Source: JL08 sp963765555 (lineage in GTDB: Bacteria; Pseudomonadota; Alphaproteobacteria; Rhodobacterales; Rhodobacteraceae). Taken from it: a stretch of 64,000 nucleotides of DNA. Shown here piece by piece: positions 47,067 to 57,680 of the stretch. The stretch lies in contig CAVXWX010000005.1 in the NCBI GenBank assembly GCA_963765555.1, positions 62,001 to 126,000 of the forward strand, written 5' to 3'. The notes under the pieces are model-generated. The model saw only the letters and a program-made list of their open reading frames with translations, ran no database searches and was not told the origin of the DNA. Each line of letters starts with the position of its first letter. The first letter of the stretch is position 1. The translations under genes were made by a program, and so were the position numbers.

Positions 47067-48221
47067 TTAATTGCGGGCCATGCGCTGCGCCATAAACGTG
47101 GCCAGCCGTTCAAGACCTTCCTGCATGTCTTCGGTTGATCCGGCATAGGAAAACCGCAATGTTGTGTGCCCGCGCACCGGATCAAAATCCAACCCCGGCG
47201 TGACCGCCACACCGGCTTTTTCAAGAATTTCCGCTGCAAAGGCGCGGCTGTCATCGGTCAAGTCAGATACATCCGCATACACATAAAAAGCCCCGTCAGG
47301 CGGCGCGAAACGGGAAAACCCGGCCTTGGGCAATCCGTCCAGCATCAGGGTGCGGTTCGCTCTGTAAACATCCATATTTGCTTGTAATTCGCTGTCACAG
47401 TCCAACGCCGCAAGCGCGGCGATCTGGGCCGCATGCGGGGCACAGATAAACAGGTTCTGCGCCAGCCGTTCGATGGTGCGCACGTGATCCGGCGGCACCA
47501 CCATCCAGCCCACGCGCCACCCTGTCATGCTGAAGTATTTGGAAAACGAATTGATGACATAACACTGATCCGTGATCTCAAGCGCGCTGACCGCTTTGGC
47601 CTGATATTCGATTCCATGGTAGATTTCATCGGAAATGAATGCCGCCGACTGTGCCTGCGTGGCTGTGATCAGGTCGCTCATGGCGGCGCGGTCCAGCATG
47701 GTACCGGTCGGGTTGGCCGGCGACGCCACCAGCAACCCCGCCAGATCAAGCCCTGCAAAATCGGACGGCACCGGTTGCAGTCGGTTTTCCGGCGCTGTCG
47801 GCAGATCAACAGGGTTTAACCCCAGCGCATGCAGGATCTGGCGGTACGAAGGATATCCCGGCGCGCCGATACCAACACGGTCCCCGCTGTCAAACAGCGC
47901 CGTGAACGACAGGATAAACGCCCCCGAAGACCCCGAAGTGATCACCACACGTTCCGGATCAAGATCGACATTGTACCAATCGCCATAAAGCCGCGCGATC
48001 CGTGCCCGCAACGCAGGCAGGCCCAGCGAAACAGTATACCCCAACGACTGGCTTTCCATTGCTTTGGCCAAAGCCTGCGTTGCCCCCTTTGGGGCACCGG
48101 TCGCCGGTTGTCCGACTTCCATGTGGATTATCCTGCGGCCCGCAGCCTCTGCACGGCGCGCAGCCTCCATGACATCCATCACAATGAAGGGATTGACCTG
48201 AGATCGGGTTGAGTTTTTCAC
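47067..48221 (-). CDS. Class I/II PLP aminotransferase
   Basis: A 384-residue fold type I aminotransferase. The PLP Lys lies in YVINSFSKYFSMTGWRVGWM, and supporting motifs are VASPANPTGTMLDRA and SDEIYHGIEY. The terminal Arg that binds the substrate carboxylate is in HTTLRFSYAGSTED. It resembles the AspC/AlaT-like group; the amino donor is not clear. I start at GTG 48221 (VKNSTRSQVNPFIV), seven bases after AGGAG; the longer frame begins at 48245. It is divergent from the M48 protease gene, with almost no space between them. Confidence 0.9.
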   Translation of the reverse strand: MKNSTRSQVNPFIVMDVMEAARRAEAAGRRIIHMEVGQPATGAPKGATQALAKAMESQSLGYTVSLGLPALRARIARLYGDWYNVDLDPERVVITSGSSGAFILSFTALFDSGDRVGIGAPGYPSYRQILHALGLNPVDLPTAPENRLQPVPSDFAGLDLAGLLVASPANPTGTMLDRAAMSDLITATQAQSAAFISDEIYHGIEYQAKAVSALEITDQCYVINSFSKYFSMTGWRVGWMVVPPDHVRTIERLAQNLFICAPHAAQIAALAALDCDSELQANMDVYRANRTLMLDGLPKAGFSRFAPPDGAFYVYADVSDLTDDSRAFAAEILEKAGVAVTPGLDFDPVRGHTTLRFSYAGSTEDMQEGLERLATFMAQRMARN

Positions 48222-48288
48222 CAGAACACTCCTAAATGCGATCATGGATTTATGGCGTCCCTTTCACCGCGAAACCGTGCCAGCGTCA

Positions 48289-49605
48289 ATGCGCGCGCTG
48301 GGTCCTTTGCGCCTGTTTTTCGCTTTTGCGCTGGCCGTGCTGGTGGCGCTGCCCGCCCATGCCGTGCAGCTGTTAAGGGATCCCGACATCGAACATGCGT
48401 TGCGCAAACTGGCGGAACCCGTGTTGCAGGCGGCCGGTCTGAATCCGAACCGTGTGCGCATTTTGATTGTGAATGACAGTGCGCTGAACGCCTTTATCAT
48501 CGATTCCGATGCGATTTTCATCAATTACGGCCTGATATTGAAACTGGACGAACCCGAGATGCTGCAAGGTGTCATCGCCCACGAAGCGGCGCATATCGTC
48601 AACGGCCACATTTCGCGCAGGATGGCGAATTTACGCAATGCCCGCACGGTTTCGGGCTTGGGCATGGCATTGGCAGCCGTCGCCGCCGCCAGTGGCCAGG
48701 GCGAGGCCGCGACAGGGCTGGCTATTGGCACCAGTTCTTCGGCGCAGCGCAGCTTTCTGGCCCACACCCGAAGCGAAGAAGCCTCTGCCGATCAATCCGG
48801 CGTCCGGTTCTTGAAACGCGCCGGTGTCAGCCCCAACGGTATGCTGAAAGTTTTGCGTATTTTCGAAGGGCAGGAATTGTTGATTGGCGGGCGACAGGAC
48901 CCTTATGCACGCTCTCACCCCTTAAGCCGTGATCGCGTACGTGCGATGGAAGCATTTGTCGCCGCCTTTGGCGACACCAGCACGCCGGATCCGGACCGCA
49001 TCTACTGGTATGCCCGTGCACGCGGGAAAATATCGGCGTTCACAAGGTCGCCCAAATGGACATTCGCGCGCGCCGCCGAAGGACCGACACAAGACATAAC
49101 CCTGATGCGGCAGGCTGTCGCGTACCACCGCAATTCCAACGCGTCCAAGGCCGTGGCCGCCATCAACGGCGCCATCGCACTGCGCCCGTCAGATCCCTTT
49201 TACTACGAACTCAAGGGGCAGATCCTGCTGGAAAGCCGCCAGATCGGGGCTTCTGTAACGGCATACAAGCAGGCCGTTGATCTGGCCCCCAAGGATGCCC
49301 TGATCCTGAGCGGGTATGGGCGCGCATTGCTGGCAAACGAACAATTCGGCGCAGCGCTGGACGTGCTGGAAAAGGCCCGCGCGCTTGATTTTCGTGATAC
49401 GCGTCTGTTGCGTGATCTGTCAGTTGCCTATGCACGTCAGGGCCAGAACGGAATGGCCTCTCTTGTTACAGCAGAACGTTATGCTTTGCAGGGCCGCCTG
49501 AAAGACGCCGAAATACACGCCAAACGCGCGTCCGGCCTTTTGCCTACGGGGTCTGGCCCTTGGCAACGCGCGCAGGATGTGATCATTGCTGCCGAACGCA
49601 GCTGA
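48289..49605 (+). CDS. M48 metalloprotease with TPR repeats (BepA-like)
   Basis: A 438-residue periplasmic zinc protease with a signal peptide (MRALGPLRLFFAFALAVLVA). The gluzincin motif VIAHEAAHIVNGHISRRMAN holds the zinc His pair and Glu, with the third ligand in SEEASADQSGVRFLKRA. The C-terminal half is TPR-like (SVTAYKQAVDLAPKDALILS; GYGRALLANEQFGAALDVLE). This is the BepA/YfgC layout, which handles outer-membrane protein LptD and BamA quality. An in-frame ATG at 48244 would add 15 residues. It is followed by a DsbA-family gene 23 bases downstream. Confidence 0.9.
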   Translation: MRALGPLRLFFAFALAVLVALPAHAVQLLRDPDIEHALRKLAEPVLQAAGLNPNRVRILIVNDSALNAFIIDSDAIFINYGLILKLDEPEMLQGVIAHEAAHIVNGHISRRMANLRNARTVSGLGMALAAVAAASGQGEAATGLAIGTSSSAQRSFLAHTRSEEASADQSGVRFLKRAGVSPNGMLKVLRIFEGQELLIGGRQDPYARSHPLSRDRVRAMEAFVAAFGDTSTPDPDRIYWYARARGKISAFTRSPKWTFARAAEGPTQDITLMRQAVAYHRNSNASKAVAAINGAIALRPSDPFYYELKGQILLESRQIGASVTAYKQAVDLAPKDALILSGYGRALLANEQFGAALDVLEKARALDFRDTRLLRDLSVAYARQGQNGMASLVTAERYALQGRLKDAEIHAKRASGLLPTGSGPWQRAQDVIIAAERS

Positions 49606-49628
49606 ACAAACCGGATCGGAGACCCGTC

Positions 49629-50375
49629 ATGAAACAAACACTGACTGCATTGATGGCCTTTCTGATGCTATCCGCCCCCGCCCTTGCCTTTGATATGGAG
49701 GCGATGTCAGACAGCGAACGCTCAGCGTTTCGCGCCGAAATTCGCGCCTATCTTCTGGATAATCCCGAAGTGATCATGGAAGCGGTTGCCGCGCTGGAAG
49801 AAGCGCAGAACCAGGCGCAGGCGCAAAGCGATATCGCGCTGGTCCAAGCGAACGCAGCCGATATTTTCGATGACGGTTATTCCTGGGTCGGTGGAAATCC
49901 GGACGGCGATATTACACTGGTCGAATTTCTGGATTACCGCTGCGGATATTGCCGCCGCGCCCATGGCGAAGTTGCCCAACTGCTGGAAAGCGATGGAAAT
50001 ATCCGACTGATCGTCAAGGAACTGCCCATTCTGGGCGAACAATCTTTGCTGGCCTCGCGCTTTGCCATTGCCGCGAAACAGGTGGCCGGCGACGCGGAAT
50101 ACAAGGTCTTGAACGACGCCCTGATGACGATGAACGGCGATGTGAGCGAAACCAGCCTGCGCCGGTTGTCAGACACGCTGGGCTTTGAAACCGACGCGAT
50201 CATCGCCGCGATGGACAGCGATGCCGTCACACAGGAAATTGCCCGCACCCGCGCACTGGCACAACGTCTGGAAATCAATGGCACGCCCACATTTGTGATG
50301 CAGGACCAGTTGTTGCGCGGATATCTTCCGCTGGACCAGATGCAGGCGCTGGTGGCCGATCTACGATCGCGCTAA
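49629..50375 (+). CDS. DsbA-family thiol oxidoreductase (ScsC/Com1-like)
   Basis: A 248-residue periplasmic thioredoxin-fold protein. It has a signal peptide (MKQTLTALMAFLMLSAPALA), an N-terminal helical segment that may trimerise (LLDNPEVIMEAVAALEEAQN), and the redox site VEFLDYRCGYCRRAHGEVAQ with CGYC. The cis-Pro is in INGTPTFVMQDQLLRGYLPL. This matches the Com1/ScsC subgroup, which acts as a disulfide isomerase or oxidase. It is likely in one transcript with the BepA-like gene upstream. Confidence 0.9.
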   Translation: MKQTLTALMAFLMLSAPALAFDMEAMSDSERSAFRAEIRAYLLDNPEVIMEAVAALEEAQNQAQAQSDIALVQANAADIFDDGYSWVGGNPDGDITLVEFLDYRCGYCRRAHGEVAQLLESDGNIRLIVKELPILGEQSLLASRFAIAAKQVAGDAEYKVLNDALMTMNGDVSETSLRRLSDTLGFETDAIIAAMDSDAVTQEIARTRALAQRLEINGTPTFVMQDQLLRGYLPLDQMQALVADLRSR

Positions 50376-50388
50376 GCGCGTCAGGCGG

Positions 50389-51522
50389 CTATTCTGCCGC
50401 CTGTTCCGCCAGTGACATTTCGGATTCGATTTCGGCGGCACGCTTTTCAACCTGTTCAACGATGTGGTCGACCATCCGGTCATTGTCCATTTTGTGGCTT
50501 TGCTTGCCCGCAAGATAGACCATACCCGCACCGGCCCCGCCGCCGGTAAAGCCCACATCGGTCATCAGCGCCTCGCCCGGGCCGTTCACCACACATCCGA
50601 TGATGCTCAGGCTCATCGGGGTTTTGATATGTTCCAGACGCAGCTCCAGCGCTTCAACCGTCTTGATCACGTCAAAGCCCTGCCGCGCGCAACTGGGGCA
50701 GGAAATGATGTTGACGCCACGATGGCGCAGGCCCAGTGATTTCAGGATTTCAAAGCCGACCTTGACCTCTTCCACCGGATCGGCGGACAGGGACACGCGG
50801 ATTGTATCGCCAATACCCATCCACAACAGATTGCCCAATCCGATAGCGGACTTGATCGTACCGCTGACCAATCCGCCAGCTTCGGTGATCCCCAGATGGA
50901 TCGGCGCGTCTGTTGCATCGGCCAGCTTCTGGTAGGCTGCGGCGGACATGAACACATCTGACGCCTTGCAGCTGATCTTGAACTCATGAAAATCGTTATC
51001 TTGCAATATCTTGATGTGATCCAAACCACTTTCGACCATGGCATCGGGGCAAGGTTCACCATATTTTTCAAGCAGGTGCTTTTCCAGTGATCCGGCATTC
51101 ACGCCGATCCGGATGGAACAATTGTGATCGCGCGCGGCCTTGATCACCTCTTTAACGCGGGCCGGGTCCCCGATATTGCCGGGATTGATGCGCAGGCAGG
51201 CCGCACCGGCCTCGGCCGCTTCGATGCCGCGTTTGTAGTGAAAATGGATATCGGCCACGATGGGAACGGGGCTTTCGCGTACGATCTCTTTCAGGGCCTT
51301 GGCGCTGTCCTGATCAGGCACCGAGACACGCACAATATCCGCGCCCGCATCCGCAGCGGCCTGCACCTGTGCGATGGTCCCCGCCACATCGGTGGTCAGC
51401 GTGTTTGTCATGGTCTGAACCGCGATCGGGGCGTCCCCGCCCACCGGCACACTACCCACCATGATCTGGCGCGATGTGCGCCGGTAGATGTTTTTCCAGG
51501 GGCGTATGTGGTTCAGCGACAT
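50389..51522 (-). CDS. ispG: 4-hydroxy-3-methylbut-2-enyl-diphosphate synthase (IspG)
   Basis: A 377-residue [4Fe-4S] enzyme of the MEP isoprenoid pathway. The TIM-barrel N-terminal part starts HIRPWKNIYRRTSRQIMVGS; cluster Cys residues are in ISCPSCARQGFDVIKTVEAL and IIGCVVNGPGEALMTDVGF, and KQSHKMDND closes the protein. All three cluster Cys are present. It follows rodZ by about 92 bases on the same strand, an arrangement found in many alphaproteobacteria. Confidence 0.96.
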   Translation of the reverse strand: MSLNHIRPWKNIYRRTSRQIMVGSVPVGGDAPIAVQTMTNTLTTDVAGTIAQVQAAADAGADIVRVSVPDQDSAKALKEIVRESPVPIVADIHFHYKRGIEAAEAGAACLRINPGNIGDPARVKEVIKAARDHNCSIRIGVNAGSLEKHLLEKYGEPCPDAMVESGLDHIKILQDNDFHEFKISCKASDVFMSAAAYQKLADATDAPIHLGITEAGGLVSGTIKSAIGLGNLLWMGIGDTIRVSLSADPVEEVKVGFEILKSLGLRHRGVNIISCPSCARQGFDVIKTVEALELRLEHIKTPMSLSIIGCVVNGPGEALMTDVGFTGGGAGAGMVYLAGKQSHKMDNDRMVDHIVEQVEKRAAEIESEMSLAEQAAE

Positions 51523-51614
51523 GGGCGCAAACCCTTTTCGATTGCATCTGTAAACTAGGTATTAGGTAGGGCAGCAAACCGTTTCGTGCAAGGCGCACGG
51601 TCGCGCCGCGCCGG

Positions 51615-52823
51615 TCAGTCCTGAACAACCACAGGTGTTTGCAATTCGGCCACCATCTGCGCCAGATCGCTGTCCTGTTCCAGATCGGCAATCGCGTAGG
51701 TTTCGCTCAGCGCCGCAATGGACAGCGATACATTGGCCGTGACAGACCCGCTTTCCCCGGCCGGTCCGTAATGGGCGCCGTTCATTTCAAAATAGATCGC
51801 GCCGGATTCACCCACGCGCAGCGTTGGCGGTTCTTCGGTTGTTGCCACCTCGTACGTGTCGCCCTTTTCCATGATCAATTCAAAGATCACAGTGCCGTCG
51901 GCGGCCCGCACCCGAACCCAGGACGGGCGAACCGCGACAACGCGCAGGCCCGGTGTTGGCGTTTCCACCACCTGAGGCACCGCATTGGCGGGGTTGCCCG
52001 CATCTGCAGTCAAAACCACAGGATCGGAAACCGCCTGCGGCGAGGTAAAGACGCCCGATGCATTCGGGTCAAGCGTAGAAATAGGCGCGTCACGGGCCAC
52101 CAGAACGGGCACGTCCAACGCTTGCGGACGATAAAGCCTGTCAAACGCTTCGGGGGATGGCGGCACAATGACATCGGATGTCGATGACACAACATTTGCC
52201 GGCGCAGTCTGATCAATGGTTGCGTTCAGCGGATCAAGATCCGACAGGACAACGGGCGTTTGATCCACCGGCGCATATTGCACACGCTGCACTTCTTTCA
52301 GAACAGACCAACCGCCAAACCCGATGGCACTGATCAGGCCGACCAGAACCAGCATCGATCCAACCGCACCGGGTTCAATGCGTGTCCACATCGCTTCGCC
52401 CGCCGGCACGAAAGGCATCGACGGGGCAGAAAACGGGTCGCGGTTCGGACCGGAAAGCCGTTCTTCCCGGCTGGGCTTTTTGACAACCGATGCGGCCTCG
52501 GACATGCCGTGCGCTACGGAAAAGCCGCTTTCTTCGCAAAAGGATGCAAACGCCTTGTCAGGGTCCATTTCCAGATAGCGCGCGTAAGAGCGCACATATC
52601 CGGCGATAAATCCGGGTGTATCAAAAGCGGACGGGTCGCAGTTTTCGATGGCAGCGATATACGCCGCCTTGATGCGCAATTCGCGCTGCACATCCAAAAG
52701 GGATTTTCCCATCGTGGCACGCTCACCGCGCATCACGTCACCAAGCCGCAGATCGAAATCATCGAACCCTTTGGGTTCAACAACGACCTCTGCGGCCTTA
52801 CGGGATAACCTACGCCCGATCAT
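51615..52823 (-). CDS. RodZ-like HTH/DUF4115 membrane protein
   Basis: A 402-residue cell-shape protein homologue: cytosolic helix-turn-helix (about 30-100, SLLDVQRELRIKAAYIAAIE, AFDTPGFIAGYVRSYARYLE), one membrane helix (GAVGSMLVLVGLISAIGFGG), a periplasmic low-complexity linker, and a C-terminal DUF4115 beta domain (VRVRAADGTVIFELIMEKGD, LRVGESGAIYFEMNGAHYGP). RodZ links MreB to the wall machinery. The gene lies between hemA and ispG on the same strand, downstream of a terminator that separates it from hemA. Confidence 0.88.
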   Translation of the reverse strand: MIGRRLSRKAAEVVVEPKGFDDFDLRLGDVMRGERATMGKSLLDVQRELRIKAAYIAAIENCDPSAFDTPGFIAGYVRSYARYLEMDPDKAFASFCEESGFSVAHGMSEAASVVKKPSREERLSGPNRDPFSAPSMPFVPAGEAMWTRIEPGAVGSMLVLVGLISAIGFGGWSVLKEVQRVQYAPVDQTPVVLSDLDPLNATIDQTAPANVVSSTSDVIVPPSPEAFDRLYRPQALDVPVLVARDAPISTLDPNASGVFTSPQAVSDPVVLTADAGNPANAVPQVVETPTPGLRVVAVRPSWVRVRAADGTVIFELIMEKGDTYEVATTEEPPTLRVGESGAIYFEMNGAHYGPAGESGSVTANVSLSIAALSETYAIADLEQDSDLAQMVAELQTPVVVQD

Positions 52824-52840
52824 ACCTAACTATCCGCCCC

Positions 52841-52885
52841 CTAAAAACACGCGAAATCGTCCCAACGATTCGTACACGCGTGTTT
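52841..52885 (-). terminator. Nested hairpin terminator after hemA
   Basis: On the minus strand, AAACACGCG pairs with CGCGTGTTT, and inside it AATCGT-TGGG-ACGATT forms a second perfect stem. The outer 3' arm runs into TTTTTAG. It lies 51 bases past the hemA stop and 22 bases before rodZ, so it probably ends hemA transcription. Confidence 0.7.
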
Positions 52886-52935
52886 GTTTCCAGAACGCTA
52901 ACACAAAGCAAGATGCTTTGCACTGTTAGGAAAGG

Positions 52936-54159
52936 TTAACCAGCCATGTTGGCGCGATTTAGCGCACAATGTGACCATAGTTTGTCCATGGCGCGGACCA
53001 GCGCATCCATCTCTTTCGGGCCATGCACGGGCGATGGGGTAAAGCGCAATCTTTCGGTGCCACGCGGCACCGTCGGAAAGTTGATCGGCTGGGCGTAAAT
53101 GCCATGATCCTGCAACAGCATATCGCTCAGTTTTTTGGTGTGGACCGGATCGCCCACCATCACCGGAACGATATGACTGCCATGATCAATGATCGGCAAT
53201 CCAAGGCCCTTCAGCCGTGTTTTCAGAATCTTGGCCTGGGTCTGGTGCTGTTCGCGCAGTTCGGGATGCCGTTTCAGATAGGCAACCGAAGCCGCAGCAC
53301 CCGCAGCAACCGCAGGCGGCAGCGATGTCGTAAAGATGAAGCCCGGCGCATAAGACCTTATGGCATCACACATTTTATGCGATGCCGCGATATAGCCACC
53401 CATCACGCCATAGGCTTTGGCCAATGTGCCGTTGATGATGTCCAAACGGTGCATCAACCGGTCACGTTCGGCCACACCTGCCCCGCGCGGACCGTACATG
53501 CCAACGGCGTGCACCTCGTCAATATAGGTCAGCGCGCCGAATTCGTCCGCCAGATCGCAGATCGCCTCGATCGGGCCGAAATCGCCGTCCATCGAATAGA
53601 TCGATTCAAACGCAATCAGTTTGGGCGCTTCGGGATCGTCTGCTTCCAGCAATTCGCGCAGGTGGTCCAGATCATTGTGGCGGAATATCCGCTTGGCCCC
53701 GCCATTGCGGCGCACGCCCTCGATCATGCTCGCGTGGTTCAGCGCGTCGGAATAGATAATCAGGCCGGGAAACAGCTTCGGCAAAGTGCTTAAAGTTGCA
53801 TCATTCGCGATATAGGCGCTGGTGAACAGCAACGCGCTTTCCTTGCCGTGCAGATCGGCCAGTTCGGCCTCAAGCCGTTTGTGATAAACGGTCGTGCCGG
53901 AAATATTGCGGGTGCCGCCCGATCCGGCACCTGTGGCATTGATCGCCTCGTGCATGGCCGATTGCACAACCTCGTGCTGGCCCATTCCCAGATAGTCATT
54001 TCCGCACCACACGGTGATGTTTTGTTCTGTCCCGTCGGGGCGGCGCCAGATCGCATGCGGGAATGCCCCGTTGCGCCGTTCGATATCGATAAATGTGCGG
54101 TAACGGCCTTCGTCATGCAGACGGGCAAGCGCCTGATCTAGTTTCGCGTTGTAATCCAC
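52936..54159 (-). CDS. hemA: 5-aminolevulinate synthase
   Basis: A 407-residue PLP enzyme that joins glycine and succinyl-CoA, the C4 entry to haem and bacteriochlorophyll typical of alphaproteobacteria. The PLP Lys is in IINGTLAKAYGVMGGYIAAS, with TYIDEVHAVGMYGPRGAGVA and NDYLGMGQHEVV also characteristic. It starts at MDYNAKLDQALARLHDEGRY. A perfect FNR/FnrL box stands about 135 bases upstream, so oxygen-dependent control is likely, as described for hemA in Rhodobacter. Confidence 0.97.
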   Translation of the reverse strand: MDYNAKLDQALARLHDEGRYRTFIDIERRNGAFPHAIWRRPDGTEQNITVWCGNDYLGMGQHEVVQSAMHEAINATGAGSGGTRNISGTTVYHKRLEAELADLHGKESALLFTSAYIANDATLSTLPKLFPGLIIYSDALNHASMIEGVRRNGGAKRIFRHNDLDHLRELLEADDPEAPKLIAFESIYSMDGDFGPIEAICDLADEFGALTYIDEVHAVGMYGPRGAGVAERDRLMHRLDIINGTLAKAYGVMGGYIAASHKMCDAIRSYAPGFIFTTSLPPAVAAGAAASVAYLKRHPELREQHQTQAKILKTRLKGLGLPIIDHGSHIVPVMVGDPVHTKKLSDMLLQDHGIYAQPINFPTVPRGTERLRFTPSPVHGPKEMDALVRAMDKLWSHCALNRANMAG

Positions 54160-54293
54160 CCGGCATCTCCGTTCATCTGGTCTGCCATCAAAGGCAAGTT
54201 GTCGGCGGCACGCAACCGCATTCGGTTTTATGAATGGATATAGATCGCGCGCCCTTGGTTCAACCAGTTAGGCGGGGGCGCGGTGTCGCAGCC

Positions 54294-54307
54294 TTGATCC
54301 AGATCAA
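54294..54307. promoter_or_regulatory. FNR/FnrL binding site upstream of hemA
   Basis: TTGAT-CCAG-ATCAA is a perfect match to the FNR consensus TTGATNNNNATCAA. It lies 135-148 bases before the hemA start on the minus strand. The rest of the gap 54160-54550 is non-coding, with an AT-rich stretch at about 54395-54435. Confidence 0.8.
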
Positions 54308-54550
54308 GCCCTGTCAAAACAGGACGGCGATGACGCAGGGTAAGGTTTTCCGGACTGGCGGGATTTCAAAATCAGGCGCACACTGATTTTCATAGTAACT
54401 GTAACAAGTTTTTATTTTTAAAATATAATAATCAGAGACTTGCGGATTATCGCAACGTTACGTCTATCGCATTTCCACGTGGTTTGTTTCGCGGAACGCA
54501 ACGACGGGCCGATCAGGGCAAAACCCCTGTTCACACCCGAGGGCGACACC

Positions 54551-54685
54551 ATGAAAAAGACCAGATCAGATGTTCTGCTATTGGAAAATGCAGGCCAGCT
54601 GTTCAAAGCGGGGGGTGCCACGCCAAGGAATCACTTTGCGGGTTTCTACGGGTGTAACGGGCCGGGGGGCATTTCTGATATGTAA
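54551..54685 (+). CDS. Candidate 44-aa peptide with Gly-rich C-terminus
   Basis: A small ORF starting MKKTRSDVLLLENAGQLFKA and ending in a Gly-rich tail with one Cys (GFYGCNGPGGISDM). GAGG lies about nine bases before the ATG. A charged N-terminal part followed by a compact Gly/Cys tail is seen in modified or secreted peptides, but no modifying enzyme or transporter adjoins. It may also be a short uncharacterised housekeeping protein. It sits alone between the hemA control region and the M20 gene. Confidence 0.45.
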   Translation: MKKTRSDVLLLENAGQLFKAGGATPRNHFAGFYGCNGPGGISDM

Positions 54686-54799
54686 GTGATCCGGTGCTGC
54701 CTTGGTCACGATTGAATGGGTAACGATATCTCTTTAGGGGGCTCTGGACTTGGGGTGGCCGCCTGCTACGGTCACCCCGACCAAATACAGGAGTTTTCC

Positions 54800-56176
<1,377 letters not shown>

Positions 56177-56190
56177 GGCGGTTTGGTCCC

Positions 56191-57060
56191 ATGACAGACT
56201 TCGCACAGGTCAACGGCCAGCGCATTGCCTACGACACCTGCGGAACCGGCCCGCCGGTTCTGATGTTGCACGGTTTTCCGCAAACCCGCGCCATGTGGGA
56301 CAAAATACGCCCTGAACTGGAAGACAGGTTCACGGTGGTCACGTCGGATTTGCGCGGCTACGGGGAATTGTCCAAACCGGACGGGATCGAGCAGAACAGC
56401 TTTCGCCCTCTGGCGGCGGATCAGATCGCCCTGATGCGCTATCTGGGGCATAAGAGGTTTCATCTGGTGGGCCATGACCGCGGGGCGCGCACGGCGCACC
56501 GTCTGGCACTGGACGCACCGGATGCGGTGCAAAGCCTGACACTGATGGACATTGCGCCAACACATCATGTTCTGGCCGCGTTGGACCAAACCGTTGCGCG
56601 CGCCTATTACCACTGGTTCTTTCTGTCCCAACCTGCCCCGTTTCCCGAAACGCTGATCGGCTATGATCCGGATGCCTATTTCGAAAGCTGCCTGTTGGGA
56701 TGGGGGGCGGCAACGCTGTCCGATTTCGCCTCCGACGCGCTGGAAAGCTATCGTACCGCGTGGCGCGATCCGGCGACGATTGCGTCAATGTGCAACAATT
56801 ACCGCGCGGCGATTGATGTTGATTTCGCACTGGACGCCAGCGATCTGGACAGGCGCGTGACCTGCCCAGCCCTGATCCTCTACGGGGCTGATGGTGTGGT
56901 TGGGCGTAACTATGATGTGGCCGCAATCTGGGCGGACCGTCTGTCTGCCATGCAGGTCAAAGCGATACCGGGCGGTCACTTCTTTGCGGAACAACACCCG
57001 CGGGACACTGCGCGCATCTTGCGTGCGTTCCTGACCGAAGGCCGGGGCGTTTCACATTAG
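56191..57060 (+). CDS. Alpha/beta hydrolase (haloacetate dehalogenase/epoxide hydrolase-like)
   Basis: A 289-residue alpha/beta hydrolase. The oxyanion segment is MLHGFPQTRAMWDKIRPELE, the nucleophile elbow FHLVGHDRGARTAHRLALDA carries Asp (HDRG), and the catalytic His is in IPGGHFFAEQHPRDTARILR. An Asp nucleophile with HDRGAR matches fluoroacetate/haloacetate dehalogenases and soluble epoxide hydrolases. The natural substrate is not decided by this. It follows the M20 gene by 14 bases and is probably co-transcribed. Confidence 0.9.
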   Translation: MTDFAQVNGQRIAYDTCGTGPPVLMLHGFPQTRAMWDKIRPELEDRFTVVTSDLRGYGELSKPDGIEQNSFRPLAADQIALMRYLGHKRFHLVGHDRGARTAHRLALDAPDAVQSLTLMDIAPTHHVLAALDQTVARAYYHWFFLSQPAPFPETLIGYDPDAYFESCLLGWGAATLSDFASDALESYRTAWRDPATIASMCNNYRAAIDVDFALDASDLDRRVTCPALILYGADGVVGRNYDVAAIWADRLSAMQVKAIPGGHFFAEQHPRDTARILRAFLTEGRGVSH

Positions 57061-57067
57061 GGGATAA

Positions 57068-57144
57068 TGGCGCGGTTGACGGGGCTCGAACCCGCGACCC
57101 CCGGCGTGACAGGCCGGTACTCTAACCAACTGAGCTACAACCGC
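57068..57144 (-). tRNA. tRNA-Asp (GTC)
   Basis: Reads GCGGTTG...CAACCGC with D-arm GCTCAGTTGGTTAGAGT, anticodon loop CTGTCAC (GTC), T-arm GGGTTCGAGCCC and an encoded CCA. All stems pair. Identical to the copy at 57681-57757. Confidence 0.96.
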
Positions 57145-57327
57145 GCGTGGCATGCGGGATAGGCGAAGTGCGTTTTGGCGTCAATAGGATATGTCGGATT
57201 GGCTGCGAAAGACCGCGCTACATTTCCCCTCGCCCCCGCAAATGCCGGATGTCTTGGGAGGATTGGCCTTTCATGCTAACATTACCACCGCAGGTCAATT
57301 ACGGCCTGATTTTCGGGAGGACATATT

Positions 57328-57615
57328 ATGTACGCGCGGGTAACGCATTACCAACTTAAACCAGAATCCATTGATAAGGCCAAAGCCCTACTGGAAAATA
57401 TGAAGCCCAAGATAATGGCGATGCCGGGCATGATCAAATTCATCAATTCGGTGAATGATGATGGCAGCGGCTGTGTGGTGTCTTTGGTCGAAAGCAAAGA
57501 GATTTCAGATGCCAATGCCGATGCCGTGCTCGCTGTCTGGAACGAGTTCAAGGAGCATCTGAAAAACGCGCCCATCGCCAAGGGTTTCGAGGTGTTCGCC
57601 GACTGGGGAAATTGA
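57328..57615 (+). CDS. ABM-like ferredoxin-fold protein, 95 aa
   Basis: A 95-residue protein with the pattern of the antibiotic-biosynthesis-monooxygenase/dimeric alpha-beta barrel fold: MYARVTHYQLKPESIDKAKA, a strand-turn region FINSVNDDGSGCVVSLVESK, and a terminal helix with WNEFKEHLKN. Such small proteins are often cofactor-free oxygenases or haem-handling enzymes; here the function is unknown. It is set between two identical tRNA-Asp genes, with a strong terminator directly after it. Confidence 0.78.
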   Translation: MYARVTHYQLKPESIDKAKALLENMKPKIMAMPGMIKFINSVNDDGSGCVVSLVESKEISDANADAVLAVWNEFKEHLKNAPIAKGFEVFADWGN

Positions 57616-57637
57616 TCGCCCGACCGCGATCAAAGCG

Positions 57638-57674
57638 CACAAAAAAGGCCCCTCGAACCGGGGGCCTTTTTGTG
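57638..57674. terminator. Bidirectional terminator
   Basis: CACAAAAAAGGCCCC-TCGAACCG-GGGGCCTTTTTGTG is an extended perfect inverted repeat with a T run on either strand. It ends the ABM-like gene on the plus strand and can end minus-strand transcription from the tRNA-Asp at 57681-57757. Confidence 0.9.
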
Positions 57675-57680
57675 CAGCGG

